Origin: Thalassovita mangrovi
GTDB taxonomy: Bacteria; Pseudomonadota; Alphaproteobacteria; Rhodobacterales; Rhodobacteraceae
Direction of reading: 5' to 3'
NCBI RefSeq assembly: GCF_009857745.1
Contig: NZ_WWEN01000003.1
Coordinates: forward strand, 620,001 to 684,000
Length of the DNA: 64,000 nucleotides
A program made the translations under genes and the position numbers. Shown one piece after another: positions 1 through 8,972 of the stretch (position 1 is the stretch's first letter; each line of letters opens with the position of its first letter). The notes below the pieces were generated by a model. The model did no database searches. It was not told the DNA's origin and saw only the letters and a program-made list of their open reading frames with translations.

Positions 1-2150
1 GATTCCAAAGCCCCGATCCGTTCGGCCACTATTTCGGTCAGCGCCGTCTGGGCGTGGAGATCCGCGATCTGTATGGCCGGTTGATCGACGGGATGAACGG
101 CGCGATGGGGCAGGTGCGCTCGGGTGGTGATGCCGGGATGGGCGCCGGGTTCCAGTCGCCGCCGCCGACCGAGGAACTGGTCGCCTATTTCACCGGCCCG
201 GTCGAAATCGGCGCGGATGGCAAGGCAAGCGTCAGTTTCGACTTGCCCGCCTTCAACGGCACGGTGCGGCTGATGGCGGTGGCCTGGTCGCCAACCGGCG
301 TGGGGCAGGCCGAGGCGGATGTTCTGGTGCGCGACCCGGTGGTTGTCACCGCCAGCCTGCCGCGCTTCCTGTCGCCAGGCGATGAAAGCCGTCTTCTGCT
401 GGAAATCGTCCACGCCACCGGCCCGGCGGGGCGGATGGGGTTGGACGTGACCGCCGATGGCGTTGTGCTCGATCCCGCCTCGGTGCCGTCGGGCGTGACG
501 CTGGCCGAGAAGGGCAAACAGGTGCTGAGCCTGCCGGTCACGGCGGGCGAGGTCGGCGATCACGCGATCCGGGTGGCGCTGACCACGCCGGAGGGGCGGC
601 AGTTGATCAAGGACCTGACCATCGGGGTGCGCAACAACGATCCTGAGGTGTCGCTGACGCAGCGCTTCACGCTCGACGCGGGCGATACCTTCACGCTGGA
701 CGGCGATGTCTTTGCCGGGCTGCGCCCGGGCAGCGGATCGGCGGTGGTGACGGCGGGGCCGTTGGCGCGGCTGAACGCGCCGGCGCTGCTGGCCTCGCTC
801 GACCGCTACCCCTATGGCTGCACCGAACAGGTGACCAGCCAGGCGATGCCTTTGCTGTATCTCAGTCAGCTCAGCGACGCCTTGGGGTTGGGCAATCGCG
901 ATCGCATCAACAAGCGGGTCGATCAGGCGGTGGAAAAGGTGCTGACGCGGCAATCCTCCAACGGGGCCTTCGGGCTGTGGCGGGCCGGGTCGGGGGATTT
1001 CTGGCTCGACGCTTACGTGTCCGATTTCCTCAGCCGGGCGCGCGCCGAAGGGATCGCGGTGCCCGATACCGCCTTCCGCATGGCGATGGACAACCTGCGC
1101 AACCGGGTGAATTACAGCCCCGATTTCGACGAGGGCGGCGGCGACCTGGCCTATGCGCTGATGGTGCTGGCGCGCGAAGGCGCGGCGGCGATGGGCGATT
1201 TGCGCTACTATGCCGACGTGAAGGGCGATGCCTTCACCACGCCCTTGGCGGCGGCACAGCTCGGTGCGGCTTTGGCCTCCTACGGGGATCAGACAAGGGC
1301 CGACGCGATGTTTGCCCGCGCGGCAAGGATGCTGCAGCGCCTGCCGGATGAAGGCGCGCGTGTGCTGCGCGCCGATTACGGCACCCACTTGCGCGATGCC
1401 GCCGGTGTTCTGTCGCTGGCGGTCGAGGCGGGCAGCATGGCGGTGGATCGCGACGCGCTGGTGCAGCGTGTCGGGGCCGCCGGGAGGGCGATGTCGACGC
1501 AGGAAGCGTCCTGGTCGCTGTTGGCGGCCAAGGCGCTGGTGCAGGACCCGTCGATGACCGGGCTGGAAATCGACGGGCAGCCCGCGACAGGCCCCTTCGC
1601 CCGGATGTTTGAGGATCGGGTCGGCGCGCAGCCGATGGCGATCCGCAACGTGTCGGGATCGGCCACGCCGATCACCCTGACCACCACCGGCGTGCCCGAG
1701 GGCGGCGTGGATCAGGGCGGTTATGGCTTCCGCATCGACCGCAGCTATTACACGACAGAGGGCCAGCAGGTGACGCTGGATCAGGTCGAAACGGGGATGC
1801 GGCTGGTGACGGTGCTGAAGGTGACCCCGTTCGAGGATGGCGGCGCGCGGCTGATCGTCAACGACCCGCTGCCGGCGGGGTTCGAGATCGACAACCCGAA
1901 CCTGCTGCGACAGGGCGATATCGGGGCCTTGGATTGGCTTGACCCGGCAGACACCGAATACAGCGAATTCCGCGCCGACCGGTTCCTTGCGGCGGTGGAT
2001 CAGGACGGCAAGGATGCGTTCGAACTGGCCTATATTGTGCGGGCGATTTCGCCGGGCGAATTCCATCACCCGGCGGCCACGGTCGAAGACATGTATCGCC
2101 CGCAATACCGCGCCAATACCGCATCGGGCCGGGTGCGGATCGCGGAATGA
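1..2150 (+). CDS. Alpha-2-macroglobulin family protein, C-terminal part (5' end outside window)
   Basis: The frame is open from base 3, so about 715 residues of a larger protein are visible; a GTG at 54 is only an internal codon. Bacterial alpha-2-macroglobulins are periplasmic protease traps that bind the attacking protease covalently through a Cys-Gln thioester. The thioester motif CTEQ is present in context YGCTEQ, with the Cys codon at 819-821, so this is the thioester-forming type. The following part (to about base 1600) looks like the alpha-helical thioester domain, and the C-terminus is beta-rich. The stop overlaps the start of pbpC by 4 bp, the same pairing as yfhM-pbpC in E. coli. 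This supports joint work in envelope defence, with PBP1C repairing peptidoglycan. Family assignment is firm; physiological role is by analogy. Confidence 0.93.
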   Translation, partial: FQSPDPFGHYFGQRRLGVEIRDLYGRLIDGMNGAMGQVRSGGDAGMGAGFQSPPPTEELVAYFTGPVEIGADGKASVSFDLPAFNGTVRLMAVAWSPTGVGQAEADVLVRDPVVVTASLPRFLSPGDESRLLLEIVHATGPAGRMGLDVTADGVVLDPASVPSGVTLAEKGKQVLSLPVTAGEVGDHAIRVALTTPEGRQLIKDLTIGVRNNDPEVSLTQRFTLDAGDTFTLDGDVFAGLRPGSGSAVVTAGPLARLNAPALLASLDRYPYGCTEQVTSQAMPLLYLSQLSDALGLGNRDRINKRVDQAVEKVLTRQSSNGAFGLWRAGSGDFWLDAYVSDFLSRARAEGIAVPDTAFRMAMDNLRNRVNYSPDFDEGGGDLAYALMVLAREGAAAMGDLRYYADVKGDAFTTPLAAAQLGAALASYGDQTRADAMFARAARMLQRLPDEGARVLRADYGTHLRDAAGVLSLAVEAGSMAVDRDALVQRVGAAGRAMSTQEASWSLLAAKALVQDPSMTGLEIDGQPATGPFARMFEDRVGAQPMAIRNVSGSATPITLTTTGVPEGGVDQGGYGFRIDRSYYTTEGQQVTLDQVETGMRLVTVLKVTPFEDGGARLIVNDPLPAGFEIDNPNLLRQGDIGALDWLDPADTEYSEFRADRFLAAVDQDGKDAFELAYIVRAISPGEFHHPAATVEDMYRPQYRANTASGRVRIAE

Positions 2151-4180
2151 AACGGCTCTGGCCGGTCCTTCTGGTGGCCCTGCTGCTGGGTGGGGCGGGC
2201 TTGCGTGACGGGTTTGACCGCTGGGTGGACCGGACCGAGCTGCCGCCCTTGATAGTCGACACCTCGGCCGAGGCGCGTGATCGGAACGGCGTGCTGCTGC
2301 GCGCCTATACGGTGGCGGATGGTCTGTGGCGGCTGCCGGTGGCGCGGGGTGGGGTCGATGACGGCTATATCGCGATGCTGCTGGCCTATGAGGACAAGAG
2401 GTTCTGGACCCATCGCGGCATCGACCCGCGCGCCCTGGCGCGGGCCGGGGCGCAGGCGCTGTGGAACGGGCGGATCGTGTCGGGCGGATCGACCCTGACG
2501 ATGCAGGTGGCGCGGTTGCTGGAGGATGGCAGCACCGGGTCCTGGGCGGGCAAGCTGCGGCAGATGCGGGTGGCGCTGGCGCTGGAACGGCGGGTCGGCA
2601 AGGGGGCGATCCTGGACCTTTACCTGCAACTGGCGCCGTTCGGCGGCAATATCGAAGGAGTGCGGGCGGCGTCGCTGAGTTATTTCGGCAAGGAACCGGG
2701 GCGGTTGACCCCGGCCGAGGCGGCGTTGCTGGTGGCCCTGCCGCAATCGCCCGAGGCGCGCCGCCCCGACCGCCATCCGCAAGCGGCCGAGGCTGCGCGG
2801 GGCCGGGTGCTGGCGCGGGTTCAGCAGGCGGGGGTTTTGGGCGCCGAGGATGTTGCCGCTGCGGTTTATGACCCGGTGCCCCGGACCCGTCGCGCCTTCC
2901 CGGCGCTGGCGGCCCATGCGGCGGACCATGCGCGGGCCTTGCTGCCGGATCGCGGACGGATCGACCTGACGCTGGATGCCACGTTGCAGGCGGGGTTGGA
3001 GGAGCTGGCCGATCTGTCGCTGCGCGGCAAATCCGAGCGGTTGTCGATCGCGATCCTGGTGGCCGATCACCGCAGCGGCGAAATCCTGGCATCGGTCGGG
3101 TCGCGCCGCTTCGCGCCGGGGCGGGGGCAGGGGTTCGTCGACATGACAAGCGCGATCCGCTCGCCCGGATCGACGCTGAAACCGCTGGTCTATGCGATGG
3201 GGTTCGACCGGGGGCTGATCCATCCCGAAACCCTGATCAACGACCGGCCCGTCGCCTTCGGGTCCTACGCGCCGCAGAATTTCGACGGGCGGTTCCGGGG
3301 CGAAATCAAGGTGTCGGCGGCGTTGCAGGAATCGCTCAACATTCCCGTGGTGCTGCTAACCGATGAAATCGGGCCGGGCCAATTGATGGCGGCGCTGCGC
3401 CGGTCGGGCGCCGATCCGGTGATCCCGGGCGGAAAACCGGGGCTGGCGGTGGCGCTTGGCGGCGTCGGGGTCACGCTGCAAGACCTGGTGCAGCTTTACG
3501 CCGGGATCGCCAATGGCGGGCAGTCGGTGGCGCTGCACATGACCGGGGGGGCGGATGGCGGCGAGAGGATCGTCAGCCGGTCGGCCGCCTGGCAGGTCGG
3601 GCATATCCTGTCGGGGCTTGTCCCGCCTGACGGCGCGCCGCGCAACCATCTGGCCTACAAGACCGGCACCTCTTACGGCCACCGCGACGCCTGGGCGGTG
3701 GGGTTCGACGGGGCGCATGTGATCGGGGTCTGGATAGGGCGGCCCGACGGCACGCCGGTGCCGGGCGCCTTTGGCGGCGATCTGGCAGCACCCGTGCTGT
3801 TCAAGGCGTTCCAGCGGCTGAAGCCCGCGCTGGACCCGCTGCCGCCACCGCCGCCCGAAACGCTGATCGTCAGCACCGCCGACCTGCCCCAGCCGCTGCA
3901 GCGGTTCCGTGGCCGCCACGCGGTGTTCGAGGCGGAACCGGACGCACCGAAGCTGGCCTTTCCGCCCGACGGGGCGCGGCTGGCGCTGGACGGTGGCGGG
4001 CTGGTGCTGAAGCTGCGCGACGGGGCGCCGCCCTTTACCGTGCTGGCAAACGGAGCGCCGGTGCTGACCGGGTATCACCAGAGGCAGGCCGATCTGGGGC
4101 AGGTCGGCAAGGGGTTCCTGCGGCTGTCGGTGATCGACGCGAAGGGCCGGTCGGACCGGGTCGACCTGCTGGTCGAATGA
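2147..4180 (+). CDS. pbpC: Penicillin-binding protein 1C (class A, bifunctional)
   Basis: A 677-residue periplasmic, membrane-anchored peptidoglycan synthase. An N-terminal hydrophobic segment (about residues 4-19) anchors it. The GT51 glycosyltransferase domain has the motif YEDKRFWTHRGID, with the catalytic Glu at 82. The transpeptidase domain has the active serine in STLK (Ser342), a SLN motif, and KTGTS beginning at Lys505. The last 90 residues fit the PBP1C C-terminal beta domain (BiPBP_C). The ATG lies inside the stop region of the macroglobulin gene (ATGA), indicating translational coupling. Length is slightly short of E. coli PBP1C but no domain is missing. It converges on rsmD, whose stop abuts this one. 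Confidence 0.95.
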   Translation: MKRLWPVLLVALLLGGAGLRDGFDRWVDRTELPPLIVDTSAEARDRNGVLLRAYTVADGLWRLPVARGGVDDGYIAMLLAYEDKRFWTHRGIDPRALARAGAQALWNGRIVSGGSTLTMQVARLLEDGSTGSWAGKLRQMRVALALERRVGKGAILDLYLQLAPFGGNIEGVRAASLSYFGKEPGRLTPAEAALLVALPQSPEARRPDRHPQAAEAARGRVLARVQQAGVLGAEDVAAAVYDPVPRTRRAFPALAAHAADHARALLPDRGRIDLTLDATLQAGLEELADLSLRGKSERLSIAILVADHRSGEILASVGSRRFAPGRGQGFVDMTSAIRSPGSTLKPLVYAMGFDRGLIHPETLINDRPVAFGSYAPQNFDGRFRGEIKVSAALQESLNIPVVLLTDEIGPGQLMAALRRSGADPVIPGGKPGLAVALGGVGVTLQDLVQLYAGIANGGQSVALHMTGGADGGERIVSRSAAWQVGHILSGLVPPDGAPRNHLAYKTGTSYGHRDAWAVGFDGAHVIGVWIGRPDGTPVPGAFGGDLAAPVLFKAFQRLKPALDPLPPPPPETLIVSTADLPQPLQRFRGRHAVFEAEPDAPKLAFPPDGARLALDGGGLVLKLRDGAPPFTVLANGAPVLTGYHQRQADLGQVGKGFLRLSVIDAKGRSDRVDLLVE

Positions 4181-4738
4181 TCAGGCTTCCAAGAGCGTGA
4201 TCGTGGTGTCGCCGTATCTGCGCGCGTCGATCTGGGTCAGGCCCTCGGGCACGGTCACGGCGGCGCTTTCTTCCCAGACGATCAGAGCGCCCTCGGCGAT
4301 CCAGTTGCCCCGCAGCGCCGCTTGCAGGGCGATTTCGCCCAGACCCTTGCCATAGGGCGGATCGAGGAAGATCAGGTCAAAGGGATCGCCCGGGTTTTCC
4401 GGCAATTTGCGCGCATCACGGCGGATCATCTTGGTCTGCTTCTGCGCCCCGCAGATCGCGATATTCTGCTTGATCAGGCTGCCCGCCTTGGTGCCGTCAT
4501 CGACGAAGGTGACGTGGGACGCGCCACGCGACAGCGCTTCCAGCCCCAACGCGCCGGTGCCCGCGAACAGGTCCAGCACCCGCGCATCGGTCACCGGATC
4601 GCCGAAGCGCCCGCCCATCAGCATGTTGAACAGGCTTTCGCGGGTGCGGTCGGTGGTCGGGCGCAGATGCGCGCCGGGGTCGCCCTTGCCGACCGAGGCC
4701 AGCGCGCGGCCCTTGAAGGCGCCGGCGACGATCCTCAT
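4181..4738 (-). CDS. rsmD: 16S rRNA (guanine(966)-N2)-methyltransferase
   Basis: A cytoplasmic SAM-dependent enzyme of 185 residues that methylates G966 of 16S rRNA during 30S maturation. The SAM-binding loop LDLFAGTGALG is at residues 55-65 and the N2-methyltransferase catalytic motif DPPY at 126-129. Length is normal for the family. The start overlaps the stop of the upstream FAD oxidoreductase by 4 bp (ATGA), so the two are very likely cotranscribed although functionally unrelated. The 3' end meets pbpC tail to tail with no spacer, so any terminator must lie within coding sequence. Confidence 0.95.
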   Translation of the reverse strand: MRIVAGAFKGRALASVGKGDPGAHLRPTTDRTRESLFNMLMGGRFGDPVTDARVLDLFAGTGALGLEALSRGASHVTFVDDGTKAGSLIKQNIAICGAQKQTKMIRRDARKLPENPGDPFDLIFLDPPYGKGLGEIALQAALRGNWIAEGALIVWEESAAVTVPEGLTQIDARRYGDTTITLLEA

Positions 4739-5946
4739 GCCTGCATCAGCGCCTTGAGGTCGGTTTCCGGGTCGGCCACCAGATCGGGCGCGGGCGATTT
4801 GCCGCCGTCGATCAGCCGCTTGCCGACCATATAGGCGCGCGGATCGTTGGCGGCGTCCACCGCCAGCAATTCATCGCCCTTGTAATACCAGAAGGACACC
4901 GATCCGTCCTTATCGCCGGGCCGCGTGATCACCCGGTCATAGCCGGTGTTCAGTCCGGCGATCTGCAGTTTCACGTCGTATTGGTCGGACCAGAACCAGG
5001 GTTTCGGGACGTAGGTCTTGCCCGCGCCCATGATGTTTTCGGCGATGCATTCGGCCTGGTCGATCGCGTTGGGCACCGATTCCAACCGGATACGCGCGCC
5101 CTTGTAGGGGAAGGAGGCGCAATCGCCCGCCGCCCAGACATGCGGATCGCTGGTCTGGCCCAGTTCGTTCACCTTGATGCCGTTTTCGATCTCGATCCCC
5201 GCCGCTTCGGCCAGGGCGGTGGCGGGGCTGATGCCGACGCCGACGATGACGAAATCGACGTCCAGCTCGCTGCCATCCGACAGTTTCGCGCCCGAAACCC
5301 GGCCCTCGCCGGTCAGGGTGTCCAGCCCGACGCCTTCGAGGATGTTCACCCCGTGCGATGTGTGCAATTCGCGGAAGTAATCCGAAGTTTCGGGCGACGC
5401 GACCCGCTGCAGGATGCGGTCTGCCATTTCCACCAGCGTCACCTGCAGCCCCTTCTTGGCCGCCACCGCCGCCGCTTCCAGCCCGATATAGCCGCCGCCG
5501 ACGATCAGCACCTTGGCGCCTTCGCGGAATTCCGGCGCCATCGCATCGACGTCCTTCAGCCCGCGCACCACGTAAACGCCGTCAAGTTCGCCGCCGATGG
5601 CGCCGGGCAGGCGGCGCGGCACCGACCCGGTGGTCAGCACCAGTTCGTCATAGGGGATTGCTTCGCCCCCCGCGATCACCACCTTGTCCTTGAGGTCGAT
5701 CGCCTGCACGGTTTCGTCGAGATGCAGGGTGATGCCGTTTTCCGCGTAGAAGCTTTCGGGCCGCAGATACAGCCGTTCCAGTTCCATTTCGCCCAGCAGG
5801 TATTTCTTCGACAGCGGCGGGCGCTGATAGGGGGGAACGTGTTCTTCGCCGATCAGGGTGATGGAACCGGTGAATTCCATATTGCAGAGCTTGGCTGCGA
5901 GGGCAGCGCCCGCCTGTCCGGCGCCGACGACAACGACCTTTTTCAT
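4735..5946 (-). CDS. FAD-dependent NAD(P)H:ferredoxin/rubredoxin reductase family protein
   Basis: A 403-residue two-dinucleotide-fold flavoprotein of the rhodocoxin/putidaredoxin reductase type, which passes electrons from NAD(P)H to a small iron-sulphur protein. The FAD-binding loop VVGAGQAGAA sits at the N-terminus, the NAD(P)H-binding loop VGGGYIGLEAA in the middle, and the second FAD motif WAAGDCA follows. I chose ATG at 5944-5946 because GGGAGA precedes it; an in-frame extension to 6039 would run into the divergent peroxiredoxin. No ferredoxin or P450 gene is adjacent, so the electron acceptor cannot be named. It overlaps rsmD by 4 bp downstream. Confidence 0.88.
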   Translation of the reverse strand: MKKVVVVGAGQAGAALAAKLCNMEFTGSITLIGEEHVPPYQRPPLSKKYLLGEMELERLYLRPESFYAENGITLHLDETVQAIDLKDKVVIAGGEAIPYDELVLTTGSVPRRLPGAIGGELDGVYVVRGLKDVDAMAPEFREGAKVLIVGGGYIGLEAAAVAAKKGLQVTLVEMADRILQRVASPETSDYFRELHTSHGVNILEGVGLDTLTGEGRVSGAKLSDGSELDVDFVIVGVGISPATALAEAAGIEIENGIKVNELGQTSDPHVWAAGDCASFPYKGARIRLESVPNAIDQAECIAENIMGAGKTYVPKPWFWSDQYDVKLQIAGLNTGYDRVITRPGDKDGSVSFWYYKGDELLAVDAANDPRAYMVGKRLIDGGKSPAPDLVADPETDLKALMQA

Positions 5947-6038
5947 GATGGTTCTCCCGGTGAGAAATTGCTGGCTGGTCTTGCGGCGAACCCTATATGA
6001 GCGTCTGTAGGAAACGCAATCAGGGACATAAACAGACA

Positions 6039-6524
6039 ATGACCATTTCAGTAGGCGATCACCTGCCCGAAGCCGTTCTGTCGCGGCTGGGCGACGAGGG
6101 CCCCGAAACCGTATCGCTGGCCGACAAGACCAAGGGCCGCAAGGTGGTGATCTTCGCGGTGCCGGCGGCCTTTTCGTCGACCTGCCAGACGGCGCATATG
6201 CCCAGCTTCATCCGCACCAAGGACCAGTTCGCGGCGAAGGGCGTGGATGAAATCATCTGCGTCGCGGTGAACGATCTGTTCGTGGTGAAGGAATGGGATC
6301 AGGCCACCGGCGCGGGCGCGGCGGGGATCACCCTGCTGGCCGATGCCGACGGGTCCTTCACCAAATCCATCGGGATGGAATTCGACGCCCCCGCCTTGGG
6401 GTTCTTCGGCCGCTCGAAGCGTTACGCGATGCTGGTCGAAGACGGCGTGGTGACCCTGTTCCAGCCCGAACAGACGCGCGGTTGCGAAACCTCCAGCGGC
6501 GAGGCCTTGCTGGCCGCGATGTGA
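6039..6524 (+). CDS. Peroxiredoxin, Prx5 (redoxin) family
   Basis: A cytoplasmic thiol peroxidase of 161 residues that reduces H2O2 and organic peroxides. The peroxidatic cysteine is Cys49 in VPAAFSSTC, equivalent to the PGAFTPTC motif of Prx5 enzymes. Two more cysteines lie at 74 and 149; this spacing resembles the 47/72/151 set of human PRDX5, where Cys151 is the resolving residue. I start at ATG 6039 rather than the upstream ATG 5997, since residue numbering and homology begin at MTISVGD. It is divergent from the FAD reductase with 92 bp between. No fused glutaredoxin domain is present. Confidence 0.92.
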   Translation: MTISVGDHLPEAVLSRLGDEGPETVSLADKTKGRKVVIFAVPAAFSSTCQTAHMPSFIRTKDQFAAKGVDEIICVAVNDLFVVKEWDQATGAGAAGITLLADADGSFTKSIGMEFDAPALGFFGRSKRYAMLVEDGVVTLFQPEQTRGCETSSGEALLAAM

Positions 6525-6531
6525 CGATGAC

Positions 6532-6564
6532 CGCCCGCAGACCGGAATGGCCGGTTTGCGGGCG
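6532..6564 (+). terminator. Strong hairpin after the peroxiredoxin gene
   Basis: CGCCCGCA-G-ACCGG pairs with CCGGT-T-TGCGGGCG around an AATGG loop, eight bp after the peroxiredoxin stop. There is no T-run, so it is either a weak terminator or an mRNA 3'-end stabiliser. Confidence 0.55.
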
Positions 6565-6774
6565 ATCCCGGACCGGGGCGCGAGCGCCATCGCAAGCCCG
6601 TCGAAAATTCAATTAAAGATTTCAGAATAAATACCGTTGCTCGCCCATAGGTAAACTTGTCGGGCTTTCAGCGATCCCCTAGCCTTTCAATTCAATATCC
6701 TTTTCCGGCTCCGCTTGCGGGGCCTGCCCGGTCTTTCAGGGGCTTGCATGTCTATTTCAAAAAGGAAAATTCCA

Positions 6775-7854
6775 ATGTCATACATTTCGAAACTCCTTTC
6801 GCTTTCCACCGCTGCCGTGCTGTCGCTGCCGACGCTCGCCCAGGCCCAGGATTGGCTGACCATGTCGGACGCGGATTTCGCGATGGCCTATGTCGATCAG
6901 GCTTTCGGCGGCAGCCCGGAGGAACGCTACGAGGTGGCCTGGATGCTGTTCGCCCGGGTCAATCAGCAGATCGAAAGCGGCGGTCACACCCTTTCCACTT
7001 GGGAAACCTGGCCCAGCGATCCGGACACGTTCCAGCCATCGCCGAAATTCGTCCTGGGGCAGGTCAAGCGCGAAAGCCCCGCCTTCGTGACCAGCAAGGC
7101 GGTGCGGTCCGGCATGGTCGACACCAAGGATGTCGGCGTCGGCAAGGAGGAAGTGACCCGCAACATGCTGGGATACGATTACATCGTCGGGCACGGGCTG
7201 AACGCGGCGGCGGGCGTGACCGCCTATCTGTCGGCGGGTAACATGGTGCAGATGCCGATCGGGTCGGTCGAGATCAAGGCGCGGTGGGAAGCCGCGAACA
7301 CCCCCGAAACCGAAGGGGCCTACCTGTTCTACAGCGGGCAATACGCGCTGACCGGCCTGCATATCATGGTGAAGATGCAACAGACCCCGGAAGCGGTCTA
7401 TACCTCGGACGATCCCAGCTGGTTCTGGACCACCTTCGAATTCGACAAGAACCCGGGCCTTGCCCATGCCCGAACGCTGATCGACCAGCCGCATGACAGC
7501 GCCACGGCGGCGCGGGCGGCGATCCTGCAACAGGCCGGGCTGGGCGGGTCGCCGTTCGAGATGTATTCGCCCAACGGTACCCAGATCACCTTTGAAGAAG
7601 ATGGCGCGTTCAAGGTGCTGGGCCATACCATGATGGAAGATTTCGCCGGGGTGCCGCAGGGGCCGGTGGTCGATTGGACCTCGTGGAATTCTTCCTGCCA
7701 TGCCTGCCACGCCACCGCGTCCTGGGACATCAAGACCAGCAAGGGCAACGACATGCCCGAACCGGTGGGCAAGCTGACCGCGCAGGACCTGGAGAATCTC
7801 GAAGGCTACACGCCGCTCGATTTCATGTGGCCGATTGCATTCAACGCCAAGTGA
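6775..7854 (+). CDS. Exported protein with one c-type haem motif, function unknown
   Basis: A 359-residue protein with a clear Sec signal peptide ending near AQA-QD (residue 24), hence periplasmic. A single haem-c attachment site CHACH is at residues 308-312, late in the chain; the preceding 280 residues do not look like a classical cytochrome c fold. They are rich in aromatic residues (TWETWPSD, SWFWTTFEFDKN), suggesting a large N-terminal domain that carries substrate or partner binding. The start ATG 6775 is preceded by AAAGGAAA; a longer reading from 6715 lacks a signal peptide. It stands alone, with a terminator right after. I do not recognise the family by name; conserved hypothetical cytochrome-like protein is the honest call. 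Confidence 0.75.
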   Translation: MSYISKLLSLSTAAVLSLPTLAQAQDWLTMSDADFAMAYVDQAFGGSPEERYEVAWMLFARVNQQIESGGHTLSTWETWPSDPDTFQPSPKFVLGQVKRESPAFVTSKAVRSGMVDTKDVGVGKEEVTRNMLGYDYIVGHGLNAAAGVTAYLSAGNMVQMPIGSVEIKARWEAANTPETEGAYLFYSGQYALTGLHIMVKMQQTPEAVYTSDDPSWFWTTFEFDKNPGLAHARTLIDQPHDSATAARAAILQQAGLGGSPFEMYSPNGTQITFEEDGAFKVLGHTMMEDFAGVPQGPVVDWTSWNSSCHACHATASWDIKTSKGNDMPEPVGKLTAQDLENLEGYTPLDFMWPIAFNAK

Positions 7855-7875
7855 CAATCTGAACCTGCATGGCGA

Positions 7876-7902
7876 AAGGGGCGGGCGCGCCCCTTTTTTT
7901 AC
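7876..7902 (+). terminator. Rho-independent terminator
   Basis: Stem GGGGCG/CGCCCC followed directly by seven T residues, 25 bp after the haem-protein stop. A canonical intrinsic terminator. Confidence 0.85.
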
Positions 7903-8003
7903 TTGGCGATAGGGGGTTAGGGGATCGTCCGGAAATTGACCTAAACTCACCCCGCGTCAGCGCCGTTAGCCTGACTCGTAAGGTTTACGGTGAGGGTTTA
8001 ACG

Positions 8004-8891
8004 ATGAACATATCGATTTCGGTGTCTATGCCCACGATGATGCGGCACGGCCATTCGCAGGGGCGCAGCGAAGACGCAGCGGCGACGACGATCGGCGACA
8101 AGCTGGTGTCGAAACTGGATCAGGATCAGGATGGCGGTCTGTCGGCGTCCGAACTGGAAGGCACCAAGCTGGGCAAGAAGCTCAGCATCGACCAGTTTTC
8201 CAAGATCGACGGCGACGGCGATGGCAAGCTGACGGCGGACGAGCTGAATTCCAACCTGAAGGAGGCCGGGCTGCCGGGCCGCCGCGAAGGCTGGGGACGG
8301 CACCCGCATTGGGGTGGCGGCCGGCATGGCGGCGATACGGCGAACGCGATTTCGCAGCTTGCCGATCTGCAGGCCGCAACGACGGAAACGACCACCACGG
8401 TGGTGGCGTTCGAACAGACGGTAAGCGACGGGACCAGCGAAACGACGACGAGCTTCGTCGCGATCCAGTCCACCACCACCACGACCGGCGCCGCGGGTGA
8501 CACGGTCGAGGGCACCGCCGTTGCGGCGGATGAACCGGCAGAGACCAGCGACGCCATCGAACTGGCCAACGCGATCGATGCGACGGATGAGCCCGACAAC
8601 GCGGTCGAGCTGGCTGAGGAAGTCGAAGCGGAAGCCGCGGCTGCAGCGGCCACCGAGGCCGAAGGCGGCGAGGCGGTCGCGGACCCTGCAGTGGCCGAGG
8701 TTCTTGCCGAAGCCGCGGCCGAAGAGCTGGGCGATGAAGCGGTGGTTGCCGATCTGGTCGAGGATCTTGCCGAGGACGACAGCGGCGCGGAGACCACGTC
8801 CACCGCAGCCACCGCCGCCGGAACCACGACCGTGACGACCAATATCCTGGCGCTGTCGGTCTATTCCAAGACCACTGCCGCCGCCGCGTAA
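8004..8891 (+). CDS. EF-hand protein with long acidic Ala/Glu/Thr-rich tail
   Basis: A 295-residue protein. Two consecutive EF-hand loops are visible, residues 39-50 (DQDQDGGLSASE) and 69-80 (DGDGDGKLTADE), both with all Ca2+-ligand positions filled, so calcium binding is well supported. A His/Gly/Trp patch follows at about 93-112, then Thr-rich runs, then an acidic Ala/Glu/Asp-rich stretch and a hydrophobic C-terminus (NILALSVYSK). There is no Sec signal peptide or membrane segment. ATG 8004 is used because the upstream extension crosses the preceding terminator. The product could be an intracellular calcium buffer or a type I secretion cargo, since a T1SS pair lies 4 kb away; neither is proven. 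Confidence 0.8.
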   Translation: MNISISVSMPTMMRHGHSQGRSEDAAATTIGDKLVSKLDQDQDGGLSASELEGTKLGKKLSIDQFSKIDGDGDGKLTADELNSNLKEAGLPGRREGWGRHPHWGGGRHGGDTANAISQLADLQAATTETTTTVVAFEQTVSDGTSETTTSFVAIQSTTTTTGAAGDTVEGTAVAADEPAETSDAIELANAIDATDEPDNAVELAEEVEAEAAAAAATEAEGGEAVADPAVAEVLAEAAAEELGDEAVVADLVEDLAEDDSGAETTSTAATAAGTTTVTTNILALSVYSKTTAAAA

Positions 8892-8912
8892 GCGGGCAGA
8901 ACGGACTGGCGC

Positions 8913-8954
8913 AAAACAAAACCCGCCCCGGATGCGTTCCGGGGCGGGTTTTTC
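8913..8954. terminator. Bidirectional intrinsic terminator
   Basis: A perfect 12-bp stem (8921-8932 with 8938-8949, five-base loop) with an A-rich left flank and TTTTT on the right. It can end the EF-hand transcript on the plus strand and the mscS operon on the minus strand, whose last stop is at 8973. Confidence 0.88.
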
Positions 8955-8972
8955 GTGTCTGTCAGGGTGTCT

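Noticed and set aside
8004-8891. EF-hand protein as a proven type I secretion substrate
   Set aside because: The only support is lying 4 kb from the transporter and having a hydrophobic C-terminus, which is too weak to call.
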